DNA of 64,000 nt. Source: Verrucomicrobiota bacterium (lineage in GTDB: Bacteria > Verrucomicrobiota > Verrucomicrobiia > Limisphaerales > SXTU01). A program made the position numbers and the translations under genes. This document shows, one piece after another, positions 52,534 to 60,785 of this stretch (its first letter is position 1; the number at the start of each line of letters is the position of its first letter). The notes beneath the pieces were generated by a model. The model saw only the letters and a program-made list of their open reading frames with translations, was not told where the DNA came from and did not search any database. The stretch lies in the NCBI GenBank assembly GCA_016871445.1, contig VHDH01000002.1, forward strand, positions 1 through 64,000. Direction: 5' to 3'.

Positions 52534-53384
52534 TGGCCCCGGTAGGTTGTGCTATGGAACAACTGTCCGCCGTAGGTGCTCACCTCTAACTGTCCGCTGA
52601 CGAGCGTACGCACCACTACTTGGCGCTCGCCCACTCTCCAAGGGGTCGAGGTTGAGTCATACACCGGCCAGGAAAAGGTAAGCTTTACTTCATATAGATT
52701 GTTAACGAGGAAGGTCGTGTGACCACCATCGTTGGTTCGACCGCGCGGATACTCTAATTGCAGGGGGTCCCCCGCGTGGCGACTCACCTCAGAGGTCACG
52801 ACGTAGCTGAACGCCATGTTGGTACCCGCGAGGGCCGAGTCCCCCAAGTTCCCGCTGAGGGCGCGAAAATGCGCCCGGTTCAGGCCACCGTTAGTTGAGT
52901 TGGTCGTGTCCCAGCGAGGGATGCTCAGGCGCGCGATCACATCCAGCGGCGTCCACGCGCCCGCCGGCGGCACGGACGGCCCGCTAAAGCCAAGCAACGA
53001 GCTAGAGAGCACGGTTAGCCCCGCGCTGTTGGGACCGCCCCGGATGGCCTCCAGCAGCAACGCCGCGTCTTGCGAGATTATAGTGTCCTCCCGGTTCTCT
53101 TTCTGCACGTTCAACCCAAACGGCATCACGCCAATGATGGCGACCATTGCAAATGCCACGATGGCGAGGCTCAACGCGACCTCGACCATCGTGAAGGCGC
53201 GAGTGCGGTGGGGATGGCCTTGGGCCTTCACGTAACGAGGAGAAAAAGTGGCCGCCGAACGCATGAGGGTTGTGACCTCCAACGCCAACACGGGCACCTC
53301 CTCACCCCTAGCTTCGCAAACGGCAAGGGAGGAATGTCCACCGCAGGTGCGCGGGGCAGTTAAAGATGGCAGCTTCACCTTCAT
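52530..53384 (-). CDS. GspI/PilV-like pseudopilin, Verru_Chthon cassette protein B type, with long leader
   Basis: 284 residues. The mature protein would begin at Phe64 in RAFTMVEVALSLAIVAFAM, with Glu at +5. The 63-residue leader is far longer than the usual 6-25. It contains LMRSAATFSPR, which matches LIRSAASFFPR in the leader of the large cassette gene, and it spans repeat-like DNA at 53296-53334. ATGA overlaps at both ends support the chosen ATG at 53384, although an internal start nearer the helix cannot be excluded. Probably a minor pseudopilin needed for priming the filament. Confidence 0.76.
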   Translation of the reverse strand: MKVKLPSLTAPRTCGGHSSLAVCEARGEEVPVLALEVTTLMRSAATFSPRYVKAQGHPHRTRAFTMVEVALSLAIVAFAMVAIIGVMPFGLNVQKENREDTIISQDAALLLEAIRGGPNSAGLTVLSSSLLGFSGPSVPPAGAWTPLDVIARLSIPRWDTTNSTNGGLNRAHFRALSGNLGDSALAGTNMAFSYVVTSEVSRHAGDPLQLEYPRGRTNDGGHTTFLVNNLYEVKLTFSWPVYDSTSTPWRVGERQVVVRTLVSGQLEVSTYGGQLFHSTTYRGQ

Positions 53385-54388
53385 TGGATTTGAGGGCGGA
53401 TGGCGCGGCCCCGCCCGGTCACACGATCCAGTCGCACGCCGTAAAGCTCCACTACTCGGGGCGAGCCTCCCACCGGGGCGTAGTTGCCGCTGGCCAGCGT
53501 GCCACGAAAGGTTCGGCCCGCCAGATAGGTCGTCGCGCCATACTGAACGGACGACCCTGGCATGCCGGCCACGAGATACTCGATGTTCGGCACGATGCCG
53601 CCCGCCGGCACGGACACAGCGACCTCAATGGCATCGGTGGGTTCCACGATGTTGCGTGGACCGTTGGCTTCCTTACGGTGTAGGACGCTGCCTTGGATAA
53701 TCGGCAGAGTTATGTCGCCGGGGTGGCGGTGCAGTTGGCCCTGCTCATCGAAGGCAATGAACGGCAGCGGCAGCGCCCACGCGCCGGCCGACTCCTCCAC
53801 TGGGAAACTATAGGTTAGCGGACTGCCCGCAACGTTGTGGAAAATGTTGGGATTGTAGAACGCACTGGTGGGAATGAATGCGCCGTCCGGCAGGGAGTGC
53901 CATTCTGTGAGGTAACGCGGCGTATTCTGGCCCGGTTGGTCGCCCACCTGCCGGGGCGTGAAAACCACGTAACTAGTCAACTGCCCGCCGATCACGCTGT
54001 TCGCAGCCTGATTGGTGAAAAGATAATTGGTTTGAAACGCGGTGAGGCTGCCGAACCAAGACAAGTCGGGTGCGAAGACTACATACACCTTCGTACGCCC
54101 GCTCATGGCCTTGAGCCGAGCGAGGGCCAAGTCGTCCTGCAACTGCCGGGTGGCGGACTCCAATGCTTCACCCTTCTTTCCCGCTTTCGTGAACGACGGC
54201 ACGGTCATCGCTGCCAACATGCCGATGATGCCCAACACCACCAACATCTCGATGAGGGTGAAGGCAGCTACTCTCGAACCCGTCAGCCCCCCCCTCGCCC
54301 CATCCCCCTCCCCTCCTCCAAGGAAGTGAGCGGGCGCCCGCAGTGCGGGTGAAAAGTGGCTCGTCGATTGAGGGGAGGCCACGTTCAT
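53381..54388 (-). CDS. GspH-like pseudopilin, Verru_Chthon cassette protein D type
   Basis: 335 residues. The prepilin motif is AAFTLIEMLVVLGIIGMLAAM, with Phe43 as mature residue 1, Glu47 at +5 and Ala instead of Gly at -1. The 42-residue leader contains HFLGGGEGDGARGGL, a translated stretch of the repeat-like DNA at 54282-54330. After the helix, SATRQLQDDLALARLKAMSGR is typical of GspH/FimT minor pseudopilins. It starts four bases after the upstream gene's stop and overlaps the next start by four. It is part of a six-gene pseudopilin run. Confidence 0.78.
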   Translation of the reverse strand: MNVASPQSTSHFSPALRAPAHFLGGGEGDGARGGLTGSRVAAFTLIEMLVVLGIIGMLAAMTVPSFTKAGKKGEALESATRQLQDDLALARLKAMSGRTKVYVVFAPDLSWFGSLTAFQTNYLFTNQAANSVIGGQLTSYVVFTPRQVGDQPGQNTPRYLTEWHSLPDGAFIPTSAFYNPNIFHNVAGSPLTYSFPVEESAGAWALPLPFIAFDEQGQLHRHPGDITLPIIQGSVLHRKEANGPRNIVEPTDAIEVAVSVPAGGIVPNIEYLVAGMPGSSVQYGATTYLAGRTFRGTLASGNYAPVGGSPRVVELYGVRLDRVTGRGRAIRPQIQ

Positions 54389-54392
54389 AAAC

Positions 54393-55121
54393 TTACTTCC
54401 AACTTAGGATATTGTCCTTATTCGGCTCCGCATTTGCAGCAGTGGATGTGCTAAACATTCCATCCGGACCGAAGGAGAAGACCATCGCAGAGTCCTTAAG
54501 CGCCCAGTTGCCACCGAACTGGACCAATCCCGCGCCCCCTACACTCACGGTGCTGAGGCCATAAACCGGATTGGAAACCCAGCCATCGTAGTTTAAGTCT
54601 AAGGAGACGATGTATGGACTACCCCACGGGTCACGCATCACGCCGTCGGTGCCCAGGCCCGCGCCTGAGGCAGCCCCAGAGGACTTGGCATTAAAATAAG
54701 GAGTGCGCCGCGGGTTTTTGGCATTGCCTTGGATCGAGGCATGGGGCGTGTAGCCCGGGAAGGTTCCAGCCGTGAGGATGACCATCAGTTCCGCGTTGCT
54801 GGCCTGATAGCCGGTGCCGTTGACGATGTTCGTGCCGTAGCCGGTGCCCGTGGTGCCATACGTAAAGTCGCTGCCCACGCCCGCCGCCGCGCTGGATGCC
54901 GGCAGGCGGCTATAGTCGTTCTGATATAAGCTAATGGCACTCTTGATGTCCGCCGAGTCTTTCTGACCCTGCACGGTCTTGGCCCTTTTCTTTACATTGC
55001 CCACGGCGGGCAGAATGAGGCCGGCAAGCACGCCAATAATACTGATGACCACCAGCAACTCGATCAGGGACATGGCCTGCCGAGGTTTGCAGATGCGGGT
55101 GAGATAAGGATTAAGTTTCAT
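54393..55121 (-). CDS. GspG-like pseudopilin
   Basis: From the ATG at 55121 it has 242 residues: leader MKLNPYLTRICKPRQA, then [23 protein letters not shown], with Glu at +5 and Ala before the cut. KDSADIKSAISLYQNDYSRLPA is the major-pseudopilin (GspG) landmark after the helix. Near the end are DGVMRDPWGSPYIVSLDLNYDG and VFSFGPDGMF, the GspG-type C-terminal pattern with a Ca-binding-like DPWG-x-P. The longer in-frame extension upstream overlaps the preceding gene and is unlikely. Together with the next gene this gives the operon two GspG-like subunits. Confidence 0.83.
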   Translation of the reverse strand: MKLNPYLTRICKPRQAMSLIELLVVISIIGVLAGLILPAVGNVKKRAKTVQGQKDSADIKSAISLYQNDYSRLPASSAAAGVGSDFTYGTTGTGYGTNIVNGTGYQASNAELMVILTAGTFPGYTPHASIQGNAKNPRRTPYFNAKSSGAASGAGLGTDGVMRDPWGSPYIVSLDLNYDGWVSNPVYGLSTVSVGGAGLVQFGGNWALKDSAMVFSFGPDGMFSTSTAANAEPNKDNILSWK

Positions 55122-55135
55122 ATGGGTTATTGAAA

Positions 55136-55807
55136 TCAGTTCCAGTTGCCGATGATGTTGGTGCCGCCGCCTCGCCGCTTGAACTCGGCCCAAAGGTCGA
55201 AACTCTTCGGATTGCGACCGTTAACCGGATACGCACGGTAGCGCCAGACGTTGGTGACGCCCATGGGATGCTCGGCGGGAACCCGCAGGAACATCGCGGC
55301 GTTAGCGATGCCAGAAACGGCGTTGGTGACATAAACGAAGGTAGCATTTTCTCCCGAGCCGCCACCGGTGATGAAGGAACGTGCTTTCCCGCTCGGGGGG
55401 GTGACGTTCACGAAGCCAGCCACCGCAAAATAATGATTAACCTCATTTGGACCGGCCGTGCGAATGGTGTGGGCCGGATCCAATTCAGAGGTGAAGTTTG
55501 CACCTGACCGCCGCACGCCACCCAACTCGTAGGCAAGCGGGTTCCAAGCAGGGTTGTTGGAGGCCATTATCGGGTTGTCCGGCGGATAAGCCCCGTACTG
55601 CTTCTTATAACTCTCGATGGCCAGCACGAGTTTGGCGAGTTGAGTCTTTATTGCCGCCTCCTCCTTTTTGCCGCGCGCCGCGGCCAGGCCCACCACCGTG
55701 AGGCTAGCAATGATGCCGATAATCGAGATTACCATCAGCAATTCTATAAGCGTAAATGCCCGCCAGCCGCACCCTAATTGTCCCTTGTTGCTCGTCATCA
55801 TTCTCAT
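55136..55807 (-). CDS. GspG-like pseudopilin, first pseudopilin gene of the operon
   Basis: 223 residues: leader MRMMTSNKGQLGCGWRA, mature start at Phe18 in FTLIELLMVISIIGIIASLTV, Glu at +5. LAKLVLAIESYKKQYGAYPPDNP is the GspG-type segment after the helix. The C-terminal part has FDLWAEFKRRGG and lacks a clear DPWG motif, so it may be the less typical of the two. The ATG at 55807 overlaps the stop of the antitoxin-like gene (ATGA); a second ATG pair two codons on could also be used. It opens the run of six pseudopilin-type genes. Confidence 0.82.
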   Translation of the reverse strand: MRMMTSNKGQLGCGWRAFTLIELLMVISIIGIIASLTVVGLAAARGKKEEAAIKTQLAKLVLAIESYKKQYGAYPPDNPIMASNNPAWNPLAYELGGVRRSGANFTSELDPAHTIRTAGPNEVNHYFAVAGFVNVTPPSGKARSFITGGGSGENATFVYVTNAVSGIANAAMFLRVPAEHPMGVTNVWRYRAYPVNGRNPKSFDLWAEFKRRGGGTNIIGNWN

Positions 55808-56088
55808 CGTATTGCCTTATCTTTGAGTTCTTGTTCCATTCGTTCGCTTAACCACTGCTTGACCATGCTCTGATAGTTCAAAAAGCGCGATCGTGCTAGG
55901 CGCTTGATGCGCGAGAGCATCCGCGGATCCATCCGCAAGGTGACCGTCACCGACTCCGTCGATTCCGCGCCCGCCACCACCGCTGCATCCATCAGCCTCA
56001 GGTCCAACCGATGCTGCTGCCAAAAATCCGCCTCGTCGCCCTCGCTCTCGAAGGCCGGCACCAAGTCCCAATTGGAAATCACCGTCAT
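55804..56088 (-). CDS. BrnA/CopG-type antitoxin
   Basis: 94 residues from the ATG at 56088 (a GTG three codons earlier is an alternative). The C-terminal half has a ribbon-helix-helix-like pattern, VTVTLRMDPRMLSRIKRLA, then NYQSMVKQWLSERMEQEL, which is typical of CopG/BrnA antitoxins found with BrnT toxins. The N-terminal part, with DEADFWQQHRLDLRLM, would wrap the toxin. It starts one base after the toxin stop (TAA-A-ATG) and its own stop overlaps the first pseudopilin gene. It is likely to autorepress the pair, and by position could affect pseudopilin transcription. Confidence 0.72.
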   Translation of the reverse strand: MTVISNWDLVPAFESEGDEADFWQQHRLDLRLMDAAVVAGAESTESVTVTLRMDPRMLSRIKRLARSRFLNYQSMVKQWLSERMEQELKDKAIR

Positions 56089-56089
56089 T

Positions 56090-56383
56090 TTAATCACGCG
56101 TTTCCAGCAGTTGCGTCACGCGCCGCTTGTAAAAGAACTGCTCTTCCTGCAAAAACTCCCGCGCGTAGATTACCCGTACCTGCTTGCCGTTCGTGCGATA
56201 CACGCTGAACACGCCCACCCCACGCGCCGAACGACCCAGATTAAAATAGCGCGCCTGACCCGCAAATCGCGGGGAGTCCGGCAGCAACCGCACCACAAAG
56301 GCGTCTTCAAAGGAATCCTCTACGTCCTGTTGCGTCAGCTCACCCGTTGGGGTGAACGAGGGTTGATTCCAATCAAAATCCAT
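56090..56383 (-). CDS. BrnT-like toxin (DUF497)
   Basis: 97 residues, RelE/BrnT-like small toxin. It opens MDFDWNQPSFTP and ends with the RelE-like strands and basic helix: RYFNLGRSARGVGVFSVYR, then KQVRVIYAREFLQEEQFFYKRR. The R-V-I-x-A-R-E motif followed by a basic helix is the DUF497 signature. BrnT is an mRNA-cutting RNase. The N-terminal K-x-x-x-N-x-x-K-H-G motif of many BrnT proteins is not present, so this is a divergent member. Gene order toxin then antitoxin is normal for brnTA. The 282-base gap upstream should hold the promoter. Confidence 0.7.
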   Translation of the reverse strand: MDFDWNQPSFTPTGELTQQDVEDSFEDAFVVRLLPDSPRFAGQARYFNLGRSARGVGVFSVYRTNGKQVRVIYAREFLQEEQFFYKRRVTQLLETRD

Positions 56384-56665
56384 GAGAAATGCGCTATGCG
56401 ATGAATCTCCAATGAACGTCCGGTGTCACGACAATGTATTTACCGACCTGAGCATGGGTGGTCAAACCGGGTTTTCACCTTAGATTCTCAAAAATGACTG
56501 TTTTAAGCCTTTCCGCCAAATATCCACTGGCACCTGTGCTTTAGTGAGCTTTTTCAGTGACAAAATCGAATCTCTACACCTTTTGGGTCCAACTACAGGC
56601 TAAGCTCAGGGAAATGAAGCCTTGCGCTAAGGTGTTTTACCTTTTCAATTCCGCCCTTAATTGAA

Positions 56666-58555
56666 ATGAGCGGCCATCCCGGATTCGGTGCCCACACCGA
56701 CCCCAGCTTCAAATCGAAGCCGCGCTCGACCAGCGAGGTCGTGCGGCGCGTGGGCGTTTATTTGCTGCCCTACAAGTTAATGGCGCTTGGCACCATCGCC
56801 TTCGCGCTGCTCTCGCTTGCCGCCGCCTTCACCTACCCGAAACTCACCCAGCACGTTATTGACGAGGTCATCACCAAGAAAAACACCGCCAGCCTTGCGC
56901 CTGTGATGGCCTTACTCATTGGTGCGTTCTTTCTCCGCGAATTGTTCAACGGCTTACGCATTCGCCTTAACAACGGCTTGGAGCAATTGGTCATCCTCGA
57001 CATCCGCCGCGATGTGTATGCCCGCCTGCAGCGCCTGCCGGTCGGCTGGTTCGACCAGCGTGCATCCGGTGACCTGATGACTCGCGTCATCGAAGACGTA
57101 AACAGCATGGAGCGCCTGCTCATTGACGGCACAGAGCAAGGCACCGTCGCCGTCCTGAGTATTGGCGGCGTCCTGACGATTCTGTTTTGGACCAATCCCG
57201 TGCTAGCCGGCGTCGCACTCCTGCCGCTGCCCGTCCTCATTGGTGGCGCCCTCTGGTATACGCTCACCGCCCACCAGCGGTACCGCGCGCAACGCCAGGC
57301 CGCAAGTGCCATGAACGCCCTGCTCATGGACAACCTTCAAGGCATCCGCCAAATTAAATCCTTTGGCCGCGAGCGTCACGAGGACGCACGCTTTGGCGCC
57401 CGTGCGGAGGAACTCCGCCAAGGCACGCTGACCGTCATGCGCGCTTGGTCCATCTACTCCCCCGCAATGGCCTTTGCCTCCTCGCTTGGGATCGGCTTGG
57501 TGCTCTGGTTTGGCGGAACACAAGTTCTCGCGAATAAGATGACCGTTGGTGAGTTGGTGCAATTTCTCCTCTACCTCGGCCTCTTCTACGAGCCGATTAG
57601 TCGTCTGCATGGCCTAAACCAAATGCTCCAATCCGCCCGTGCCGCCGCCGAGCGCGTTTTCGACATTATGGATGCAACGGAAGAACGCGAGGTATCGGCC
57701 GACACAAGAAGGCGCCTTTCGAACGCGGAAAACGAAAAGGGGCAGGCAGGATCCAATGGAAGCCTCCTCAGGGCGGAAGCACCACGCATGCGCGGCGAGG
57801 TCCACTACGAAAACGTCGGTTTCCAATATAGTCCCGAACGCGTCGTGCTGAAATCTGTCTCCCTCCATGCCCGGCCCGGGCAGATGACCGCGCTCGTCGG
57901 CCCCACTGGCTCAGGGAAATCCACACTCGTCAACCTCCTCCCCGCCTTTTACCAAGCCACAGCAGGCCGAGTTCTTATTGATGGTAGAGACACCCGCGAG
58001 TTGCCGTTGGAAACGCTGCGCGAACAAATCAGCGTGGTCGCGCAGGAGCCGTTCCTCTTCAACGGCACCATCCGCGAGAACATCCTCTACGGCCGCCTTG
58101 ACGCCACCGAAGCCGACCTTCACGCCGCCGCGAAGGCCGCCAACTGCCACGACTTCATCACCCGCCTGCCCGACGGCTACGACGCGCGCGTGGGCGAGCG
58201 GGGCGTAAAATTGAGCGTTGGGGAAAAACAGCGCGTGAGCATTGCCCGCGCGCTGGTCAAAAACGCGCCCATCCTCATCCTCGACGAAGCTACTGCCAGC
58301 GTGGACACCCAGACTGAAAAGCTAATTCAACAAGCGCTGGAACGCCTCATGGCTGGCCGCACCAGCTTCGTAATCGCCCACCGCCTGAGCACCATTCGCA
58401 CCGCCGACCAAATCCTCGTCCTTCGCCAAGGGGAAATTGTCGAGCGCGGCACGCACGAGGAACTCCTGGCCGCCGACGGCCTCTACGCAAAACTCGCGCG
58501 CATCCAAAACACTACTTTCATCGAGGAAAGCTTCGAGAGGCTCGCGGTGAATTAA
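56666..58555 (+). CDS. ABC exporter, fused permease and ATPase (MsbA-like)
   Basis: 629-residue half-transporter. Six membrane helices lie in about residues 30-320, with the coupling segment RLQRLPVGWFDQRASGDLMTR. The ATPase domain has Walker A GPTGSGKS at about 411-418, a variant signature LSVGEKQR (normally LSGGQ), Walker B ILILDEAT and the switch His in IAHRLSTIR. The linker between the two halves (about 345-375) carries extra hydrophilic residues (RRRLSNAENEKGQAGSNG). Such proteins form homodimers and move lipids or hydrophobic compounds outward. The gene stands alone and is convergent with the following one. Confidence 0.93.
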   Translation: MSGHPGFGAHTDPSFKSKPRSTSEVVRRVGVYLLPYKLMALGTIAFALLSLAAAFTYPKLTQHVIDEVITKKNTASLAPVMALLIGAFFLRELFNGLRIRLNNGLEQLVILDIRRDVYARLQRLPVGWFDQRASGDLMTRVIEDVNSMERLLIDGTEQGTVAVLSIGGVLTILFWTNPVLAGVALLPLPVLIGGALWYTLTAHQRYRAQRQAASAMNALLMDNLQGIRQIKSFGRERHEDARFGARAEELRQGTLTVMRAWSIYSPAMAFASSLGIGLVLWFGGTQVLANKMTVGELVQFLLYLGLFYEPISRLHGLNQMLQSARAAAERVFDIMDATEEREVSADTRRRLSNAENEKGQAGSNGSLLRAEAPRMRGEVHYENVGFQYSPERVVLKSVSLHARPGQMTALVGPTGSGKSTLVNLLPAFYQATAGRVLIDGRDTRELPLETLREQISVVAQEPFLFNGTIRENILYGRLDATEADLHAAAKAANCHDFITRLPDGYDARVGERGVKLSVGEKQRVSIARALVKNAPILILDEATASVDTQTEKLIQQALERLMAGRTSFVIAHRLSTIRTADQILVLRQGEIVERGTHEELLAADGLYAKLARIQNTTFIEESFERLAVN

Positions 58556-58659
58556 CGTTTGCCCGCGGGTAAGGCGATGACTCAGTTGTAATGACCGTCG
58601 CCTTCCACAACGCCTTCTTATCACCCTGAATCCGCTATATCAGCGGGCACTCCTTCGTG

Positions 58660-59526
58660 TCAGCCCGCCAATTCTGCTGAACTCCAACGTTCGCCCGCCT
58701 GCAATACCCGGCACTTCTGCCCCAGCTTCCCGCACTCCGCCACGAACTCCTCAGGCGAAGCCGTGTTGAACGTGAACATGTCGTAGTGCATCGGGATCAC
58801 GAGCTTCGCGCCAATGGCCTTGGCCAGTTGCGCCGCCTCGCGACCGTCCAGATTCCCCGCGACCTTGCGCTCCGGTTTGTCGCCGTTGATGGGCAACAGC
58901 GCCACGTCCACGCGGAACGGGCGCACCCAGTCCTCGATACCCTCGTAGTGCTTCGTGTCGCCGGCGTGATAGATGCGCCATGGACCGAACTGCAGCAGGA
59001 AACCGAGGAATTTGTGATTGCCCGCTGCGTCCACCTCCAACTCATTGTGTGCCGCAGGAATGCCGTTGAACGTGAACCCGCCTGCTGACTTCACGTCGCC
59101 CGCGCGCACGCCGATGAGGTTCGCCGCCTTAAGACCCAGCCCGATGCGGAACGCACCCGCACCCTTGTTCGCCTCGGGCAGCACCAGTGGCAGTGTGGGC
59201 TTTGCCGCGAGCAACGGCTTGAGCGTATCCGGGTCGAAGTGATCGGTGTGGTTGTGGCTGCTCGTCACCACATCCACGAAGCCCAGCCGCTCCGGCGCGA
59301 TGACGCGCGCGGTCATGCGCACGTGCGGCTTGTCGGTTGCGGCATACTTCGCGGTGAGCGAGTCGGAGAGATAAGGGTCCAGTAGTGCGTGCCGTCCGTT
59401 GAACTGCACGAGAAATCCACTCTGCCCCAGCCACCATAGGCGGAAGTTAGGCCGGTCCGGCTTGGCAGCCTCAATGTCACCGAGCAACGCATCCTCTTGG
59501 AGCAACGGTTTGATCATCGGAGCCAT
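58660..59526 (-). CDS. UlaG-like metallo-beta-lactamase-fold hydrolase
   Basis: 288-residue metal-dependent hydrolase. The zinc motif HNHTDH is at residues 91-96, with supporting motifs WWLGQSGFLVQFNG, then LLDPYLSDS, GIPAAHNELE, RIYHAGDTKHYEG and LVIPMHYDMF, the pattern of the UlaG/YtnP-type branch. Usual substrates are lactones or phosphodiesters, but nothing in the sequence identifies one. It is the last of three genes on this strand (SIS protein, core-MetE-like, this), with a 116-base gap. Cytoplasmic, no signal peptide. Confidence 0.87.
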   Translation of the reverse strand: MAPMIKPLLQEDALLGDIEAAKPDRPNFRLWWLGQSGFLVQFNGRHALLDPYLSDSLTAKYAATDKPHVRMTARVIAPERLGFVDVVTSSHNHTDHFDPDTLKPLLAAKPTLPLVLPEANKGAGAFRIGLGLKAANLIGVRAGDVKSAGGFTFNGIPAAHNELEVDAAGNHKFLGFLLQFGPWRIYHAGDTKHYEGIEDWVRPFRVDVALLPINGDKPERKVAGNLDGREAAQLAKAIGAKLVIPMHYDMFTFNTASPEEFVAECGKLGQKCRVLQAGERWSSAELAG

Positions 59527-59642
59527 TTAGTCATGCGTTGAGTGAAAAAAGAAACTCCGATATCGCAAAGCTTGGCGAAGGTTTGCAGCTGGTTGGTCAA
59601 CCTGCCCTCGCGGAACAGTGAACTCCACCGCGGCCAACGACC

Positions 59643-60698
59643 TTAACACCCTAGCTCATCCCGCACGCGTTTAACCCCGGTCACCATGTTTACCAACTTT
59701 TGCTTCGCTGCCCAACGGGCCGTTTGGCTCAGTCCACAATCCGGCGCGAAGGCTAATCGTTCAGCCGGCGCGAGCTGCAAACATGACTTTACCCTTGCGG
59801 CGATGTCCTCGGGCGTTTCGATGTAGTAACTCTTCACGTCCACGATGCCGACGGCGGCGATATGCCGCTTCGCGATTTCACGGATGACCTCCAGCTCCGC
59901 AAACTCGCGGCCCGCCATCTCGACGTGAATTTCATCCACGTGCAACTCAAGGAAGGCCGGGAACATGGGCGCGTAGCGGCGCATCCCCACGGCGCGGCCC
60001 TTATAGTTGCCAAAGCAAAGGTGTGAACTGAGGTGGCACCGGCCTACGATCGGCTCGACGGTGCGGTTGAAGATGTTCACGAAGCGCTTCGGGTCCTCGC
60101 GGTGCGCATAGCAGCTCATACTCGGCTCATCCACGCAGATTTCTTTGCAACCCGCACGCACGAGCGCATCCAGCTCCGCGCGCACCAAGGGCAATAATGC
60201 CTCGGTCAGCTCCCAACGATTTTTGTATTGGTCATTAGGCAGCAGGCGACCCGAGAGCGTGTACGGGCCCGGCACCGATGCTTTTAAGACGACTGGCGAT
60301 GGCTGATGGTTGTTTGCCGACTGTGCGATGCGCTTCAGTCGCGCGAAATCCTCCACTGTACCGAGGCCGCGCGGGGCGCGCAGTTCACCCACGACCTTGT
60401 GCTTTCCACGTTGATCGTGCGCGGGCGGACCAAAGCGGCGCGGCGGTGCGCTCTCCAGTTCAATGCCCTCGATAAAGCCGTAAAAACTGAGGTTAAAGTC
60501 CAACCGCGTCTGTTCGCCGTCGGTGATGACATCCAGGCCAGCGTCACGCTGATCTTTCACAGCGACGGCGACGGCGTCGTCAACCAACTCCGCGCGATCC
60601 GCATCGCCGAACTGGTCAAGATGTTGGCAGGCGAATTCCAGCCAGCCGGGGAATGGGTAGCTGCCGATGACAGTGGTGCGGAGCGGTTGGGGTTTCAT
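59643..60698 (-). CDS. Core-MetE-like methyltransferase (C-terminal MetE domain only)
   Basis: 351 residues corresponding to the catalytic C-terminal barrel of cobalamin-independent methionine synthase; the N-terminal half of MetE is absent. Zinc ligands are visible: His226 and Cys228 in SSHLCFGNY, Glu260 in IHVEMAGRE and Cys321 in FAPDCGLSQT. The N-terminus has TTVIGSYPFPGW, typical of the family. Stand-alone forms are thought to use other methyl donors than methyl-tetrahydrofolate-polyglutamate, or to act in methylthio or methylcobamide metabolism. It lies between a SIS sugar-phosphate protein and an MBL-fold hydrolase on one strand. Confidence 0.86.
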   Translation of the reverse strand: MKPQPLRTTVIGSYPFPGWLEFACQHLDQFGDADRAELVDDAVAVAVKDQRDAGLDVITDGEQTRLDFNLSFYGFIEGIELESAPPRRFGPPAHDQRGKHKVVGELRAPRGLGTVEDFARLKRIAQSANNHQPSPVVLKASVPGPYTLSGRLLPNDQYKNRWELTEALLPLVRAELDALVRAGCKEICVDEPSMSCYAHREDPKRFVNIFNRTVEPIVGRCHLSSHLCFGNYKGRAVGMRRYAPMFPAFLELHVDEIHVEMAGREFAELEVIREIAKRHIAAVGIVDVKSYYIETPEDIAARVKSCLQLAPAERLAFAPDCGLSQTARWAAKQKLVNMVTGVKRVRDELGC

Positions 60699-60785
60699 GT
60701 TTTAGATTTGCCGGCAAAAAGGTACAAGAGATGCAAAAGAAGACTTTCGATTGTTACCTCCGGGCATTGTTGTGGCTCAAATTGA

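Noticed and set aside
58571-58604. AAGGCGA / TCGCCTT inverted repeat between the convergent ABC and MBL genes as a terminator
   Set aside because: A 7-bp stem with a 20-base loop and no following T run on either strand.
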